Shown here: positions 16,727 through 25,341 of the stretch, one piece after another | Numbering within the stretch: the first letter of the stretch is position 1 | Layout of the letters: every line of letters starts with the position of its first letter | Source: Borborobacter arsenicus | GTDB taxonomy: Bacteria > Pseudomonadota > Alphaproteobacteria > Rhizobiales > Rhizobiaceae | Direction: 5' to 3' | NCBI RefSeq assembly: GCF_003934165.1 | Contig: NZ_ML133510.1 | Location: forward strand, 92,810-156,809 | Length of the DNA stretch: 64,000 nt | Notes under the pieces: model-generated | Databases searched by the model: none | What the model saw: only the letters and a program-made list of their open reading frames with translations | What the model was told of the DNA's origin: nothing | Program-made: the position numbers and the translations under genes

Positions 16727-18370
16727 TCATTCCTTGGAGACGGGCGCAAGCGGGTTGGAATCGAAGCTCGGTCCCAGCCGGTAGTTCTTGACGTTGCCGC
16801 GCAGGCCGGCAACTTCGATCTGCTGGAAGATCATGACGAAGGGGCTGGTGTCCAGCGCCTCCTGCTGCAGCTTCTGGTACATCTCGGCGCGCTTGTCGTT
16901 GTCTCGCTCCAGAAGGGCGGCCTGCACCTGCTTGGTCAGTTCCGGAATGTCCCAGGCATTGCGCCACGCCAGCGACTTCACCGCGGCATCGTCGCTGTTG
17001 TCCGGGTTGGAGGTGAAGGCGTCGGCATTGGTGTTCGGATCCCAATAGTCCATGCCCCACTGGCCGATATACATGTCGTGGTTGCGGGCGCGGTACTTGG
17101 TCAGCGTCTGCTTGCCGTCGCCGGGGATGATCTCGATCTTCACGCCCGCCTGGCCGGCGGTCTGCTGGAAGGATTCGGCAATGCCGGTTACCGGCTGCGT
17201 GTTGCGCACATCGAAGGTAACGGAGAAGCCGTCCTTCAGCCCTGCCTTTTCCAGGAGTTCCTTGGCCTTGGCCACGTCGAACTTGTAGGGGTTGGAATCG
17301 AGCGCGCCAAGCACGCCCTTGACCTGGTAGGTCTGGTGGATCTCACCGATACCCTTGATCAGCGTGGCGCCGATGGCGTCGTAGTCGACCAGATATTTGA
17401 AGGCCTCGCGAACCTCGGGCTTGGCAAGGTTCTCGTTCTTCTGGTTGAGGCTGATGTAATAGACCGTGCCCTTGGGCGCGCTGGTGGAAGCGAGATCGGC
17501 GTTCTTCTGCACGGCCTCCAGATCGCCCGGCTCCAGATTGCGGGCTACATCGACGTCACCGGCCTCCAGCATCAGGCGCTGGGTGGCGCTTTCCTTGACG
17601 TGGCGATAGATGACGCGGGCGAGTGCGGGCTTTTCGCCATAATAATTGTCGTTGCGCTCCAGCACCACGAGTTCGTTGGCGCGCCAGTCGCGGATCTTGA
17701 AGGGGCCGGAGCCGGCATAGTTGGTCTTCATCCACGCATAGCCGAAATCAGTGTCGTATTTGTAGTCGTCGCTCGGCGTCTTGGCCTCGGCATGTTCCAT
17801 CACCAGCTTCTTGTCGAGCACGGCGCCCACCGTGGCGGTCAGGCAGTTGAGAACGAAGCTCGGCGCATAGGGCTTGTCGACGGTCAGTACGAAGGTGCCC
17901 TCGTCGACGGCCTTGGCCTTTTCGGTGACGTTGTCGCCGGTAAGGCCGAACTGGGTGAGGATGAAGGCCGGGCTCTTGTCGAGCTTGACGACGCGTTCGA
18001 ACGACCAGGCAACGTCCTCGGCGGTGATCGGGTTGCCGGAAGCGAACTTGATGCCGGGCTTCAGCTTGAAGGTATAGGTGAGGCCGTCGTCGGAAATCTC
18101 CCAGCTTTCGGCGATGCCGGGTTTGACCTTGGTGGTGTCGTCGATATCGAGGCGCACCAGCATGTCATAGGCGTTGCCGATGAATTCGGCCGGGCTGAGC
18201 TCGAAGGATTCCGCCGGATCAAGCGTGATGGTGTCGTCGATGGCCCAGGCCTGAACCAGCGTGTCCGCCGGTGTATCGGCAAGCGCAGGCGAGCCGGCAA
18301 GGAAGAGCATGGACAGCGCAGCTCCAGCCAAACGGGGGCGGAAGCGCGCATTCATTTTTCCCATCATCAT
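16727..18370 (-). CDS. dppA: Dipeptide-type periplasmic binding protein (DppA/SBP family 5)
   Basis: Binding protein of 547 residues. Signal peptide RPRLAGAALSMLFLAGSPALAD near the N-terminus, then the family 5 profile: ITLDPAESFELSPAEFIGNAYDMLV, WSFERVVKLDKSP, GSGPFKIRDWRANE, and the C-terminal VMIFQQIEVAGLRGNVKNY. ATG 18370 is chosen for an AGGGAA site about 8 nt upstream and the following signal peptide; ATG 18355 is possible. It delivers di- or oligopeptides to DppBCDF. The upstream gene is a dipeptidase, so imported peptides can be cleaved at once. Confidence 0.9.
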   Translation of the reverse strand: MMMGKMNARFRPRLAGAALSMLFLAGSPALADTPADTLVQAWAIDDTITLDPAESFELSPAEFIGNAYDMLVRLDIDDTTKVKPGIAESWEISDDGLTYTFKLKPGIKFASGNPITAEDVAWSFERVVKLDKSPAFILTQFGLTGDNVTEKAKAVDEGTFVLTVDKPYAPSFVLNCLTATVGAVLDKKLVMEHAEAKTPSDDYKYDTDFGYAWMKTNYAGSGPFKIRDWRANELVVLERNDNYYGEKPALARVIYRHVKESATQRLMLEAGDVDVARNLEPGDLEAVQKNADLASTSAPKGTVYYISLNQKNENLAKPEVREAFKYLVDYDAIGATLIKGIGEIHQTYQVKGVLGALDSNPYKFDVAKAKELLEKAGLKDGFSVTFDVRNTQPVTGIAESFQQTAGQAGVKIEIIPGDGKQTLTKYRARNHDMYIGQWGMDYWDPNTNADAFTSNPDNSDDAAVKSLAWRNAWDIPELTKQVQAALLERDNDKRAEMYQKLQQEALDTSPFVMIFQQIEVAGLRGNVKNYRLGPSFDSNPLAPVSKE

Positions 18371-18419
18371 TTCACTTGTTCCCTGTTTTGTTGCCGAAAT
18401 TATCGTTCTGGTTGCAAAT

Positions 18420-19472
18420 TCAGTTCTCATGCCAGGCGGAACGCAAGACCCGGAACCAGTTTTCCCGGCACAATTTAGCCAGTTCCGCGTCACCATAGCC
18501 CGCACCTTGGAGGGCCACAACGAGCTTTTGCAACCCGGCTGCGTCACCGATTTCATGCGGGATCAGCGCACCGTCGAAATCCGAACCGATGGCAACGCCG
18601 TCGATTCCAAGCCGTTCGACCAGATAGTCGATGTGGCGGACCATGTCGCTCAAGGGGGTGTCGGCGTCTTCGCGACCGTCCTCGCGCAGCATGGTCACGG
18701 CGAAGTTCAGCCCGACCAGGCCGTTGCTGGCGCGGACGGCATCGAGTTGCTTGTCGGTGAGGTTGCGGGCGACCGGAACCAGCGCATGCGGATTGGAATG
18801 GCTGGCGATCAAAGGCTGGTCGCTGATTTCGGCGACGTCCCAGAAGCCTTTTTCGGTGATGTGCGAAAGATCGATCAGGATACCGAGCCGGTTGCATTCC
18901 CTGACCAGGGCCCGCCCCGCATCGGTCAGCCCGGGGCCGGTGTCGGGACTCATGGGATAAGCGAAGGGAACGCCGTGGCCGAAGATGTTGTCGCGGCTCC
19001 AGACCGGGCCGAGAGAACGCAGGCCAGCAGCATGGAAGACCTCCAGTGCGGCGAGATCAGCGCCGATCGCCTCGCAGCCTTCCATGTGAAGCACGGCGGC
19101 AAAGCGTCCCTCCGCCATTGCCTCGTCGATATCGGCCATGGAACGGCATAGGCGCCAACCGCCGGCGCGTTCGAGCCGCAGCGCAATCGCTGCCATCTCC
19201 AGCGCGATGTCGAGTGAGGGCGCACGCGCGAGCGGAGCCGAAAGCGGGGTGGCATAGCTGCCGTCGGCAGCGGGGCTCTTCAAGACAAGATGCCCGGACG
19301 GAACATAGATCGCGCACAGACCGCCGGCCAGGCCGCCGGCGCGAGCGCGGGGCAGGTCGATATGGCCCTCATCCGTGCCCTTGATGAATTCGTCGACGGG
19401 GTCGGCGCCATCCCGCTGATGGTTCCAAAGGCGCAGCAGAACGTCGTTGTGGCCGTCAAAAATCGGGTGCAT
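18420..19472 (-). CDS. Membrane-type (renal) dipeptidase, peptidase M19
   Basis: Zinc dipeptidase of 350 residues. Metal ligands of the family are visible: His and Asp in FDGHNDVLL (residues 5-13), Glu in LHMEGCEAIG (about 120), His in LIDLSHITEKGF (about 190) and His in PLIASHSNPHAL (about 212). M19 enzymes cleave dipeptides, often accepting D-residues at the C-terminal position. ATG 19472 follows GGAG and starts the conserved N-terminus; an in-frame start at 19523 is rejected. No signal peptide, so it acts in the cytoplasm. It lies 49 bp upstream of dppA on the same strand. Confidence 0.9.
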   Translation of the reverse strand: MHPIFDGHNDVLLRLWNHQRDGADPVDEFIKGTDEGHIDLPRARAGGLAGGLCAIYVPSGHLVLKSPAADGSYATPLSAPLARAPSLDIALEMAAIALRLERAGGWRLCRSMADIDEAMAEGRFAAVLHMEGCEAIGADLAALEVFHAAGLRSLGPVWSRDNIFGHGVPFAYPMSPDTGPGLTDAGRALVRECNRLGILIDLSHITEKGFWDVAEISDQPLIASHSNPHALVPVARNLTDKQLDAVRASNGLVGLNFAVTMLREDGREDADTPLSDMVRHIDYLVERLGIDGVAIGSDFDGALIPHEIGDAAGLQKLVVALQGAGYGDAELAKLCRENWFRVLRSAWHEN

Positions 19473-19571
19473 CTGAACTCCATCTTTTGTTGGCGATGAT
19501 GCAAATCGCCAAGAGGAGATCAAGGGTCACAGGCGGCAGTCGCGTCGGCCAGAGTTCAGACCAGGCTGCGA

Positions 19572-19820
19572 TCAATCCTCCTCCTCGGCGTCGGTGGGGG
19601 ATAGCCAGGAATGCGGATTGATCTTCTTTTGCGTGCTGGAATCGATGAAGGCCCACCACCCGATATCGGCCTCGTCCCACGTGCCGCCCAGCGCCTGCAG
19701 CATCTCGGCCGAGCGGTATTGCGCGATGGATTCGTTTTCCTGGCCGTCCATATCGGTCCAGTAGACCTGCACCTTGCTGCCGTTCTTTGGTGCGGTGGCG
19801 ATCGGGCGGGGATTGGGCAT
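19572..19820 (-). CDS. Small conserved hypothetical protein, 82 aa
   Basis: Soluble acidic protein beginning MPNPRPIATAPKNGSKVQVYW, a start seen in many short alphaproteobacterial hypotheticals (P-I-x-T-A-P-K-[DN]-G). Trp-rich middle (GTWDEADIGWWAFIDS), acidic end (TDAEEED). No known function. It precedes the dipeptidase by 99 bp on the same strand and may or may not share its transcript. Amino-acid composition and ATG start support a real gene. Confidence 0.6.
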   Translation of the reverse strand: MPNPRPIATAPKNGSKVQVYWTDMDGQENESIAQYRSAEMLQALGGTWDEADIGWWAFIDSSTQKKINPHSWLSPTDAEEED

Positions 19821-19872
19821 GCAGGCGTCTCCGAAAGTGCGTCGGGCGGGACTGCCCGCTTCCTCCGCTAAA

Positions 19873-19990
19873 CTAGACCATGATGCCGAAAAGTGTGAAA
19901 CGGTTTTCGGACGACATCATGGTCTAACTAAATGATTTTGCCGCATGTGTGCGACGCCAAGTGAGTCCACTTGGCTGCAACATGCTTTAG
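19873..19990 (+). repeat. RIME/BIME-like intergenic repeat, copy A (118 bp)
   Basis: Starts CTAGACCATGATG and ends CATGCTTTAG. The first part is an imperfect palindrome: ACCATGATG at 19877 pairs with CATCATGGT ending 19923, around a GAAAAGT...GGTTTTCGG core. A second copy at 42117-42234 in the opposite orientation matches about 90% of positions. The surrounding gap 19821-20129 holds no gene; the rest is the upstream region of the hybrid kinase. Such elements are typical of rhizobial chromosomes and can fold as RNA. Confidence 0.85.
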
Positions 19991-20129
19991 CGGCGGGTTG
20001 GCAGATGGCAACCGTCTTCGCCTCCGGTCGCCAATTGTTAAGGTTAGTGAAACGTTAAATTTTGTCCGCCACAGTTGCGCGCGGAGGTGATGCGCTCGCA
20101 TTCGGCCGGCGCATCCGGGGGCGCGAGAA

Positions 20130-23100
20130 ATGAGAGATATGGAAGAAGCCGTGCTGCCACAGGAAACTGGGGCAGGGGCCAAGGAACGAGCATTCCTGGG
20201 CGGTGCCGACTGTTGCCCGCAGCGCGCCCTTTCCATGGATGAAATGCGCGATGTGCTCGATGCAGGCACGGACTGGCTTTGGGAGACCGACGCCGAGCTT
20301 CGATTCTCCTGGCTGTCGGCAAATTATCAGTCGATTTCCGGCATCGATCCGCAACAGGTGCTGGGCCGCTTCCGGTTCGATTTCCTGAAGCAGTCGGCCA
20401 GAGGCAGCGAACGCGCCACAGCTCATCTGGAAGATTTGCAGGCGCGCCGGCCCTTCCGCGATTTCGTCTATGAATTGAGCGGTGCGCGCGCCGATTGCCG
20501 CCTGGTTTCGATTTCCGGTTTTCCGCGCTTCGACCGGGATAGGGCGTTTCAAGGCTATCGCGGCGTCGCGCGCAACGTCACCGGCATCGCGTCGATACTG
20601 GCGGAAATGGTGACGCCACAGGCGCCCGGTGTCGCGACAAGTGTCGGCCAGCCGGTGTCGGACGTCGAGCGGCTTCTCGATTCCATGAAGATGGCGGTGG
20701 TGCTGCTTGATGCGGAGCTGAATGCCGAGATCGTCAACAAGGAGTTCTACAAGCTCTGGAAGGTGACGCCCCAGGACATCGGCGTCGGCTCGCCGTTCCG
20801 CGCGCTGATCGACATCAACCGCTACAACGGCATCTACAATGTCAGCGACGAGAAATGGGAAAGCTATGTCGCCGGGCGGCTGGCGGAAATCCGCGCCGGC
20901 GATGTGGCGCCGCGCGAGTTCAAGCGCGCTGATTGCTGCACCATGATCTATTCAGTGACCGCACTTTCGGGCGGCAAGCGGCTCGTCTGCTATTATGACA
21001 TCACCGAGATGAAGCAGCGCGAGCAGCAGCTTGCCGAAACGCTTGAGAAGACCAAGCTTGCCGAAGCCGTGCTCAACAGCATCGAGGACCCGATCTTCGT
21101 CAAGGATGGCGACCTGAAATATGTCTTCGTCAATGAGGCGTTTTCCTCGCTCTACAACAGGAAACCGGCCGAAATATTAGGGCGATTGGATCGTGATTTC
21201 CTTTTGCAGGAGAAGGCGGCCAGATACGAAAGCGCCGAGCGGCAGGTGCTTGCCTCGGGACACCTCTATGAGACGGAAGAGAATATCCAGGTCGCAGGCC
21301 AGTCGAAGTCGCAGATCGTGCGCAAGACCCGCGTCAGCGTGACCGACGACAAGCATTATGTCGCCGGTTTCCTGCTCGACGTAACCGAGATCAAGACGCG
21401 CGAAAACGAGGCCGACCAGGCGCGCAGGCAATTGGCCAATGTGCTGGAATCGCTGCCGGCCGGCGTCATCATCTACGATCGTAACGATGAGTTCGTGCTG
21501 GCGAACCGCAAGCTGCAGGCCGCGCTGCCAGCGCTCGCGGGGGCCTGGGGGCCGGGCTGTACGCTTCGTGATGCCATGGAACTTGCCCATGCGGCCGGAT
21601 ATTTCCGTGAAAGCGGCGACCCGGAAATCGACAGGCTCTATGACAAGGACGGCCAGGGTTGGGTCGAAAGGTATCTGGAGCGTTACCATGTCAGCCATGC
21701 GGCTTCGGAACGCCAGCATGTGGACGGGCGGTGGTTCCAGGTGTTCGATTCCCGCATGGATGACGGCACCTATATCGGCGTGCGGGTCGATATCACCGAG
21801 TTGAAGGCGCGCGAAAAGGCGCTGCGCGACAGCATGCGGCAGATCGACCTCTTCCGCCATGTGCTCGATGAGTTGCCGGTTTCGACCTATGTCAAGAATG
21901 CCGATCTGGCGTTCGAATTCGTCAACAAGGCGTGGAGCGCGATAACCGGCATTTCGCAGCAGGCTGCGATCGGGCAGACGGATCTGGATTTCTTCGGCGA
22001 GGAAGGCGAGGGCTTTGCCGAACGCGACCGGGAAGTCCTGCGCAGCGGTGAGTTGAGCGAGACGGAAGAAACGCTGACACACGCCGATGGCACGGTGCGC
22101 CAGCTTTTCGCCAAGAAGAACCGCCTTGTCTCGATCGACGGCTCCGTGCATCTGATCGGGTCGAGCACCGATGTCACTGAACTGAAGCAGCGCGAGGCCG
22201 AGCTTCAGGAGGCGCAGCGCCAGGCCGTGCTTGCCGACCGGGCCAAGTCCGAATTCCTCGCCAATATGAGCCATGAAATCCGCACGCCGATGAATGGCGT
22301 GCTCGGCATGGCCGAACTTCTGGCCAAGTCCGATCTCGATCCGAAGCAGAAGACATTTACCGACATCATCGTGAAGTCGGGCAATGCCCTGCTGACGATC
22401 ATCAACGATATCCTAGACTTCTCCAAGATCGATGCCGGCCAGCTCGTTCTCGACCCGGCACCGTTCAATCTTGCCGAGGCGGTTGAAGATGTCGCGACGC
22501 TGGTTTCGACCCGGGCCAAGGAAAAGGACCTCGAGCTGATCACCCGCGTTGCGCCCAATCTGCACGATCTTTTCGTTGGCGATGTCGGGCGCATCCGCCA
22601 GATCATCACCAATCTGGTCGGCAACGCCGTCAAATTCACCGATGCCGGGCATGTGCTCATCGATGTGGCGGGCGAGACGGTGGAGGGGATCGCCCATCTG
22701 CGCATCGCCGTTACCGACACCGGCATCGGCATTCCCGCCGACAAGCTGAAGATCGTCTTCGAGAAATTCAGCCAGGTGGATTCCTCGTCGACCCGGCGGC
22801 ACGAGGGGACCGGACTTGGCCTGGCGATCACCTCGCGGCTGGTGAACCTGATGGGCGGCGAGATCGGCGTGGAAAGCACCGAGGGCAAGGGCTCGACTTT
22901 CTGGTTCACGCTGCCCTTGCCGAATGCAGGCCGGCCGGAGGGACGCAAGATGACGCCGATCGACGTGACGGGCGCGCGTGTACTGGTTGTCGATGACAAT
23001 GCGGTCAACCGCTCGATCCTTATGGAGCAGATGGCGTCCTGGACTTTCGATGCTTGTGCGGCACAAAGCGGCCCCGAGGGGATCAAGGTGCTGGAAGCGG

Positions 23101-23879
23101 CCGCCGCCTATGGCATTCCGGTCGATTGCATCGTGCTCGACTATCAGATGCCGGGCATGACGGGGGCTGAAATGGCGCGGATCGTGCGAACCACCCCCGC
23201 ACTTGCCGCAACGCCAATCGTCATGCTGACCTCTGTCGACCAGTCGCTTGCCAATGCCAGCTTCCGGGATCTGGCGATCGATGCGCAACTGATCAAGCCG
23301 GCGCGCTCATCGACCCTGCTCGAAGCGCTCGTCGCGGCGATCCAGCGCCGGCGCTCGCGGATAATTCCTGCCCCGGCATCCCAATGGCCGGTGCAGGAGG
23401 TGGCGGAAGGCGACCGCATTGCAGCGCCAGCCGCTGCGAGCCTCAGGACCCGCAGTCGGCCGGTTGCTTCTGCCGATCATCGGCTCGACATCCTCGTGGC
23501 GGAAGACAATGAGGTCAATCAACTGGTGTTCACCCAGATATTGGGTGAAACCGGCTACACTTTCGAAATCGCCGCCAATGGCCGCAAAGCGCTCGAAGCC
23601 TTCAGCGAAATGCGGCCGCGCATGATCCTGATGGATGTTTCGATGCCGGAGATGAACGGGCTGGAGGCAACGGCGCAGATCAGGGAGATGGAGGCTAAAA
23701 CATCGACCCGCATTCCCATTATCGGCGTGACCGCGCATGCATTGAAGGGCGATCGCGAGCGCTGTCTGGAAGCCGGCATGGACGACTATCTTGCCAAGCC
23801 GATCAGCCCGAAAGCCTTGCTTGAAAAAGTCGAACGCTGGGTCGGTTCAGGCCGGGACGGCCAGCGCGAGGCTGGCTGA
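20130..23879 (+). CDS. Hybrid sensor histidine kinase with five PAS domains and two receivers
   Basis: Protein of 1249 residues with no membrane segments, so a cytoplasmic sensor. Five PAS-type modules follow each other (about residues 35-155, 185-300, 310-425, 435-560, 570-690), with PAC-like ends such as YYDITEMKQRE and SSTDVTELKQRE. Then HisKA (LANMSHEIRTPMNGVLGMAELL, His about 713), HATPase (NLVGNAVKFT, DTGIGIP, GTGLGLAI), and two receivers: VLVVDDNAVNRS with Asp in VLDYQMPG, and DILVAEDNEVNQ with Asp in MDVSMPEMNG and Lys in YLAKPIS. No HPt domain is present, so phosphate must leave via a separate protein. The signal is unknown; start 20130 or 20139. Confidence 0.9.
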   Translation: MRDMEEAVLPQETGAGAKERAFLGGADCCPQRALSMDEMRDVLDAGTDWLWETDAELRFSWLSANYQSISGIDPQQVLGRFRFDFLKQSARGSERATAHLEDLQARRPFRDFVYELSGARADCRLVSISGFPRFDRDRAFQGYRGVARNVTGIASILAEMVTPQAPGVATSVGQPVSDVERLLDSMKMAVVLLDAELNAEIVNKEFYKLWKVTPQDIGVGSPFRALIDINRYNGIYNVSDEKWESYVAGRLAEIRAGDVAPREFKRADCCTMIYSVTALSGGKRLVCYYDITEMKQREQQLAETLEKTKLAEAVLNSIEDPIFVKDGDLKYVFVNEAFSSLYNRKPAEILGRLDRDFLLQEKAARYESAERQVLASGHLYETEENIQVAGQSKSQIVRKTRVSVTDDKHYVAGFLLDVTEIKTRENEADQARRQLANVLESLPAGVIIYDRNDEFVLANRKLQAALPALAGAWGPGCTLRDAMELAHAAGYFRESGDPEIDRLYDKDGQGWVERYLERYHVSHAASERQHVDGRWFQVFDSRMDDGTYIGVRVDITELKAREKALRDSMRQIDLFRHVLDELPVSTYVKNADLAFEFVNKAWSAITGISQQAAIGQTDLDFFGEEGEGFAERDREVLRSGELSETEETLTHADGTVRQLFAKKNRLVSIDGSVHLIGSSTDVTELKQREAELQEAQRQAVLADRAKSEFLANMSHEIRTPMNGVLGMAELLAKSDLDPKQKTFTDIIVKSGNALLTIINDILDFSKIDAGQLVLDPAPFNLAEAVEDVATLVSTRAKEKDLELITRVAPNLHDLFVGDVGRIRQIITNLVGNAVKFTDAGHVLIDVAGETVEGIAHLRIAVTDTGIGIPADKLKIVFEKFSQVDSSSTRRHEGTGLGLAITSRLVNLMGGEIGVESTEGKGSTFWFTLPLPNAGRPEGRKMTPIDVTGARVLVVDDNAVNRSILMEQMASWTFDACAAQSGPEGIKVLEAAAAYGIPVDCIVLDYQMPGMTGAEMARIVRTTPALAATPIVMLTSVDQSLANASFRDLAIDAQLIKPARSSTLLEALVAAIQRRRSRIIPAPASQWPVQEVAEGDRIAAPAAASLRTRSRPVASADHRLDILVAEDNEVNQLVFTQILGETGYTFEIAANGRKALEAFSEMRPRMILMDVSMPEMNGLEATAQIREMEAKTSTRIPIIGVTAHALKGDRERCLEAGMDDYLAKPISPKALLEKVERWVGSGRDGQREAG

Positions 23880-23895
23880 CGGGGCCCAGTGTTGC

Positions 23896-23948
23896 GAATC
23901 CGAAATTCGCATCACTTTGGAGCGAGGTCGGGAGCGAATTTCGGGTTC
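23896..23948. repeat. Inverted repeat / stem-loop downstream of the hybrid kinase
   Basis: GAATCCGAAATTCGC (23896-23910) and GCGAATTTCGGGTTC (23934-23948) pair at 14 of 15 positions around a 23-nt loop. It starts 16 bp after the kinase stop, so it may stabilise or end that transcript. No T-run follows directly. Confidence 0.6.
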
Positions 23949-23974
23949 AAAGCTACACTGGCAACTTATTGAAT

Positions 23975-24052
23975 CTAGTGTGGTTTATGGATTTGAAGTT
24001 CCTGAACGCTGATGCCATGTAAATGACAGGAACTTCAAATCCACCACACTAG
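23975..24052. repeat. CTAG-ended palindromic element (78 bp)
   Basis: Left arm 23975-24004 and right arm 24027-24052 are perfect complements except for a 4-nt TTAT bulge in the left arm, giving 26 paired bases around a 22-nt loop. Both ends read CTAG. Together with the preceding hairpin it fills most of the 307-bp gap between the kinase and pstS. A run of five T follows about 12 bp later, so it could act as terminator. The shape also suits a small mobile palindromic repeat. Confidence 0.7.
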
Positions 24053-24093
24053 GCGGTTTCACATTTTTCCGGCATGACAGACATGACACGAAA

Positions 24094-24111
24094 CTGTCAT
24101 GCAGCTGTTAC
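24094..24111 (+). promoter_or_regulatory. Pho box upstream of pstS
   Basis: CTGTCAT-GCAG-CTGTTAC fits the PhoB-binding Pho box (two CTGTCAT-type heptamers 11 bp apart), 75 bp before the pstS start codon. Just upstream, 24074-24088 holds two more TGTCAT-like hexamers on the opposite strand with a 9-bp period, perhaps a second weaker site. It indicates induction of the operon by phosphate starvation through PhoB, encoded at the end of the same operon. Confidence 0.85.
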
Positions 24112-24186
24112 AATACGGCGTTAAGGCCACTCGCGACGCGGGAAAAACGCGTTGGACGGACCAGATTTCCGACAGGAGTAGGCCTT

Positions 24187-25224
24187 ATGAACAAGATCAT
24201 TCTCACGGCGTCGGCCGCGGCCATCGCGCTTGCCGCGTCGGCCGGCTATGCCGCAGCCCGCGACCAGATCCAGATCGCCGGTTCCTCGACCGTGCTTCCC
24301 TATGCCAAGATCGTCGCCGAGAATTTCGGCGAAGCATTCTCCGAGTTCAAGACGCCGGTGGTCGAATCCGGTGGCTCGTCGGGCGGCCTCAAGGAGTTCT
24401 GCAAAGGCGTGGGCGAAAGCACCATCGACATCGCCAATTCCTCGCGCCCGATCAAGGACTCCGAGGTCAAGGCCTGTGCCGATGCCGGCGTGACCGACAT
24501 CCAGGAAGTGCGCATCGGCTATGACGGCATCGTATTCGCCACCGACATCAACGGCCCGGATTGGGCGCTGGCGCCGGAAGACCTCTATAAGGCGCTTGCA
24601 GCCCAGGTGATCGTGGACGGCAAGCTGGTGGCCAACACCGCCGCCAAGTGGAACGAAGTCAACCCGAACCTGCCCGACTGGGATATCGCCGCCTATATCC
24701 CCGGCGAAAAGCACGGCACGCGCGAAGTGTTCGAAGAAAAGCTGCTGGCCGAGGGCTGCAAGGCTACCGGCGCGCTCGACGCGATCAAGGCGACCGGCCT
24801 TGACGACAAGGCTGCCGCTGCCGCCTGCATCGCGGTGCGCAAGGACGGCAAGGCTGTCGACATCGACGGCGACTACACCGAGACCCTGGCCCGCATCGAC
24901 TCCAACAAGACCGGCGTGGGCGTGTTCGGTCTCGCCTTCTACGAAAACAATGCCGACAAGCTGAAGGTCGCGACCGTCTCCGGCATCTCGCCGTCGACCG
25001 AGACTATCGCAGCTGGTGAGTATCCGGTCTCGCGTCCGCTGTTCTTCTATGTCAAGAAGGCGCATCTCGGCGTCGTTCCCGGCCTGAAGGAATATGTGGA
25101 ATTCTTCCTTTCCGACGAAATGGTTGGCCCCGACGGCCCGCTGGCCGAATATGGTCTGGTTGCGGCCCCTGATGAAGAGCGCGACGCCCAGCGTGAAGCG
25201 TTCGACGCCGGCAAGACCATGTAA
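24187..25224 (+). CDS. pstS: PstS phosphate-binding periplasmic protein
   Basis: Periplasmic high-affinity phosphate binder, 345 residues. Signal peptide (MNKIILTASAAAIALAASAGYAAA), then IQIAGSSTVLPYAKIVAENF and ESGGSSGGLKEFCKG, which hold the Ser/Thr/Gly residues that bind phosphate in this family. The ATG is preceded by GGAG. First gene of pstSCAB-phoU-phoB, with a Pho box 75 bp upstream. A hairpin follows its stop, which probably lets pstS be expressed at higher level than the downstream genes. Confidence 0.95.
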   Translation: MNKIILTASAAAIALAASAGYAAARDQIQIAGSSTVLPYAKIVAENFGEAFSEFKTPVVESGGSSGGLKEFCKGVGESTIDIANSSRPIKDSEVKACADAGVTDIQEVRIGYDGIVFATDINGPDWALAPEDLYKALAAQVIVDGKLVANTAAKWNEVNPNLPDWDIAAYIPGEKHGTREVFEEKLLAEGCKATGALDAIKATGLDDKAAAAACIAVRKDGKAVDIDGDYTETLARIDSNKTGVGVFGLAFYENNADKLKVATVSGISPSTETIAAGEYPVSRPLFFYVKKAHLGVVPGLKEYVEFFLSDEMVGPDGPLAEYGLVAAPDEERDAQREAFDAGKTM

Positions 25225-25235
25225 TTATAGAAAAT

Positions 25236-25262
25236 GGGCGCGGGCAGTCATTGCCTGCGCCC
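25236..25262 (+). terminator. Stem-loop between pstS and pstC (attenuator-like)
   Basis: GGGCGC-G-GGC at 25236-25245 pairs with GCC-T-GCGCCC at 25253-25262 with one G:T pair, around a 7-nt loop. It begins 11 bp after the pstS stop and is followed by GTTTCC with no long T-run. Likely a partial terminator or 3' stabiliser that raises pstS mRNA over pstCAB. Confidence 0.55.
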
Positions 25263-25341
25263 GTTTCCAGCCTGTCAGAACCGATCTGCCGCTAAGTCCA
25301 GGTTGAATTCTGATGCGGTGTGATCCAGGAAGTGCCGGCAT

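Noticed and set aside
15761-18478. Very long plus-strand open frame (905 codons) across the dpp region
   Set aside because: It is antisense to dppB and dppA, whose proteins carry all family motifs. High GC leaves antisense frames open, and the translation shows no domain.
23896-24052. Possible CRISPR array
   Set aside because: The repeats are inverted, not direct, with no regular spacers; no cas genes are present.
24121-25065. Minus-strand open frame of 314 codons under pstS
   Set aside because: Antisense shadow of pstS with no recognisable motif or start site.
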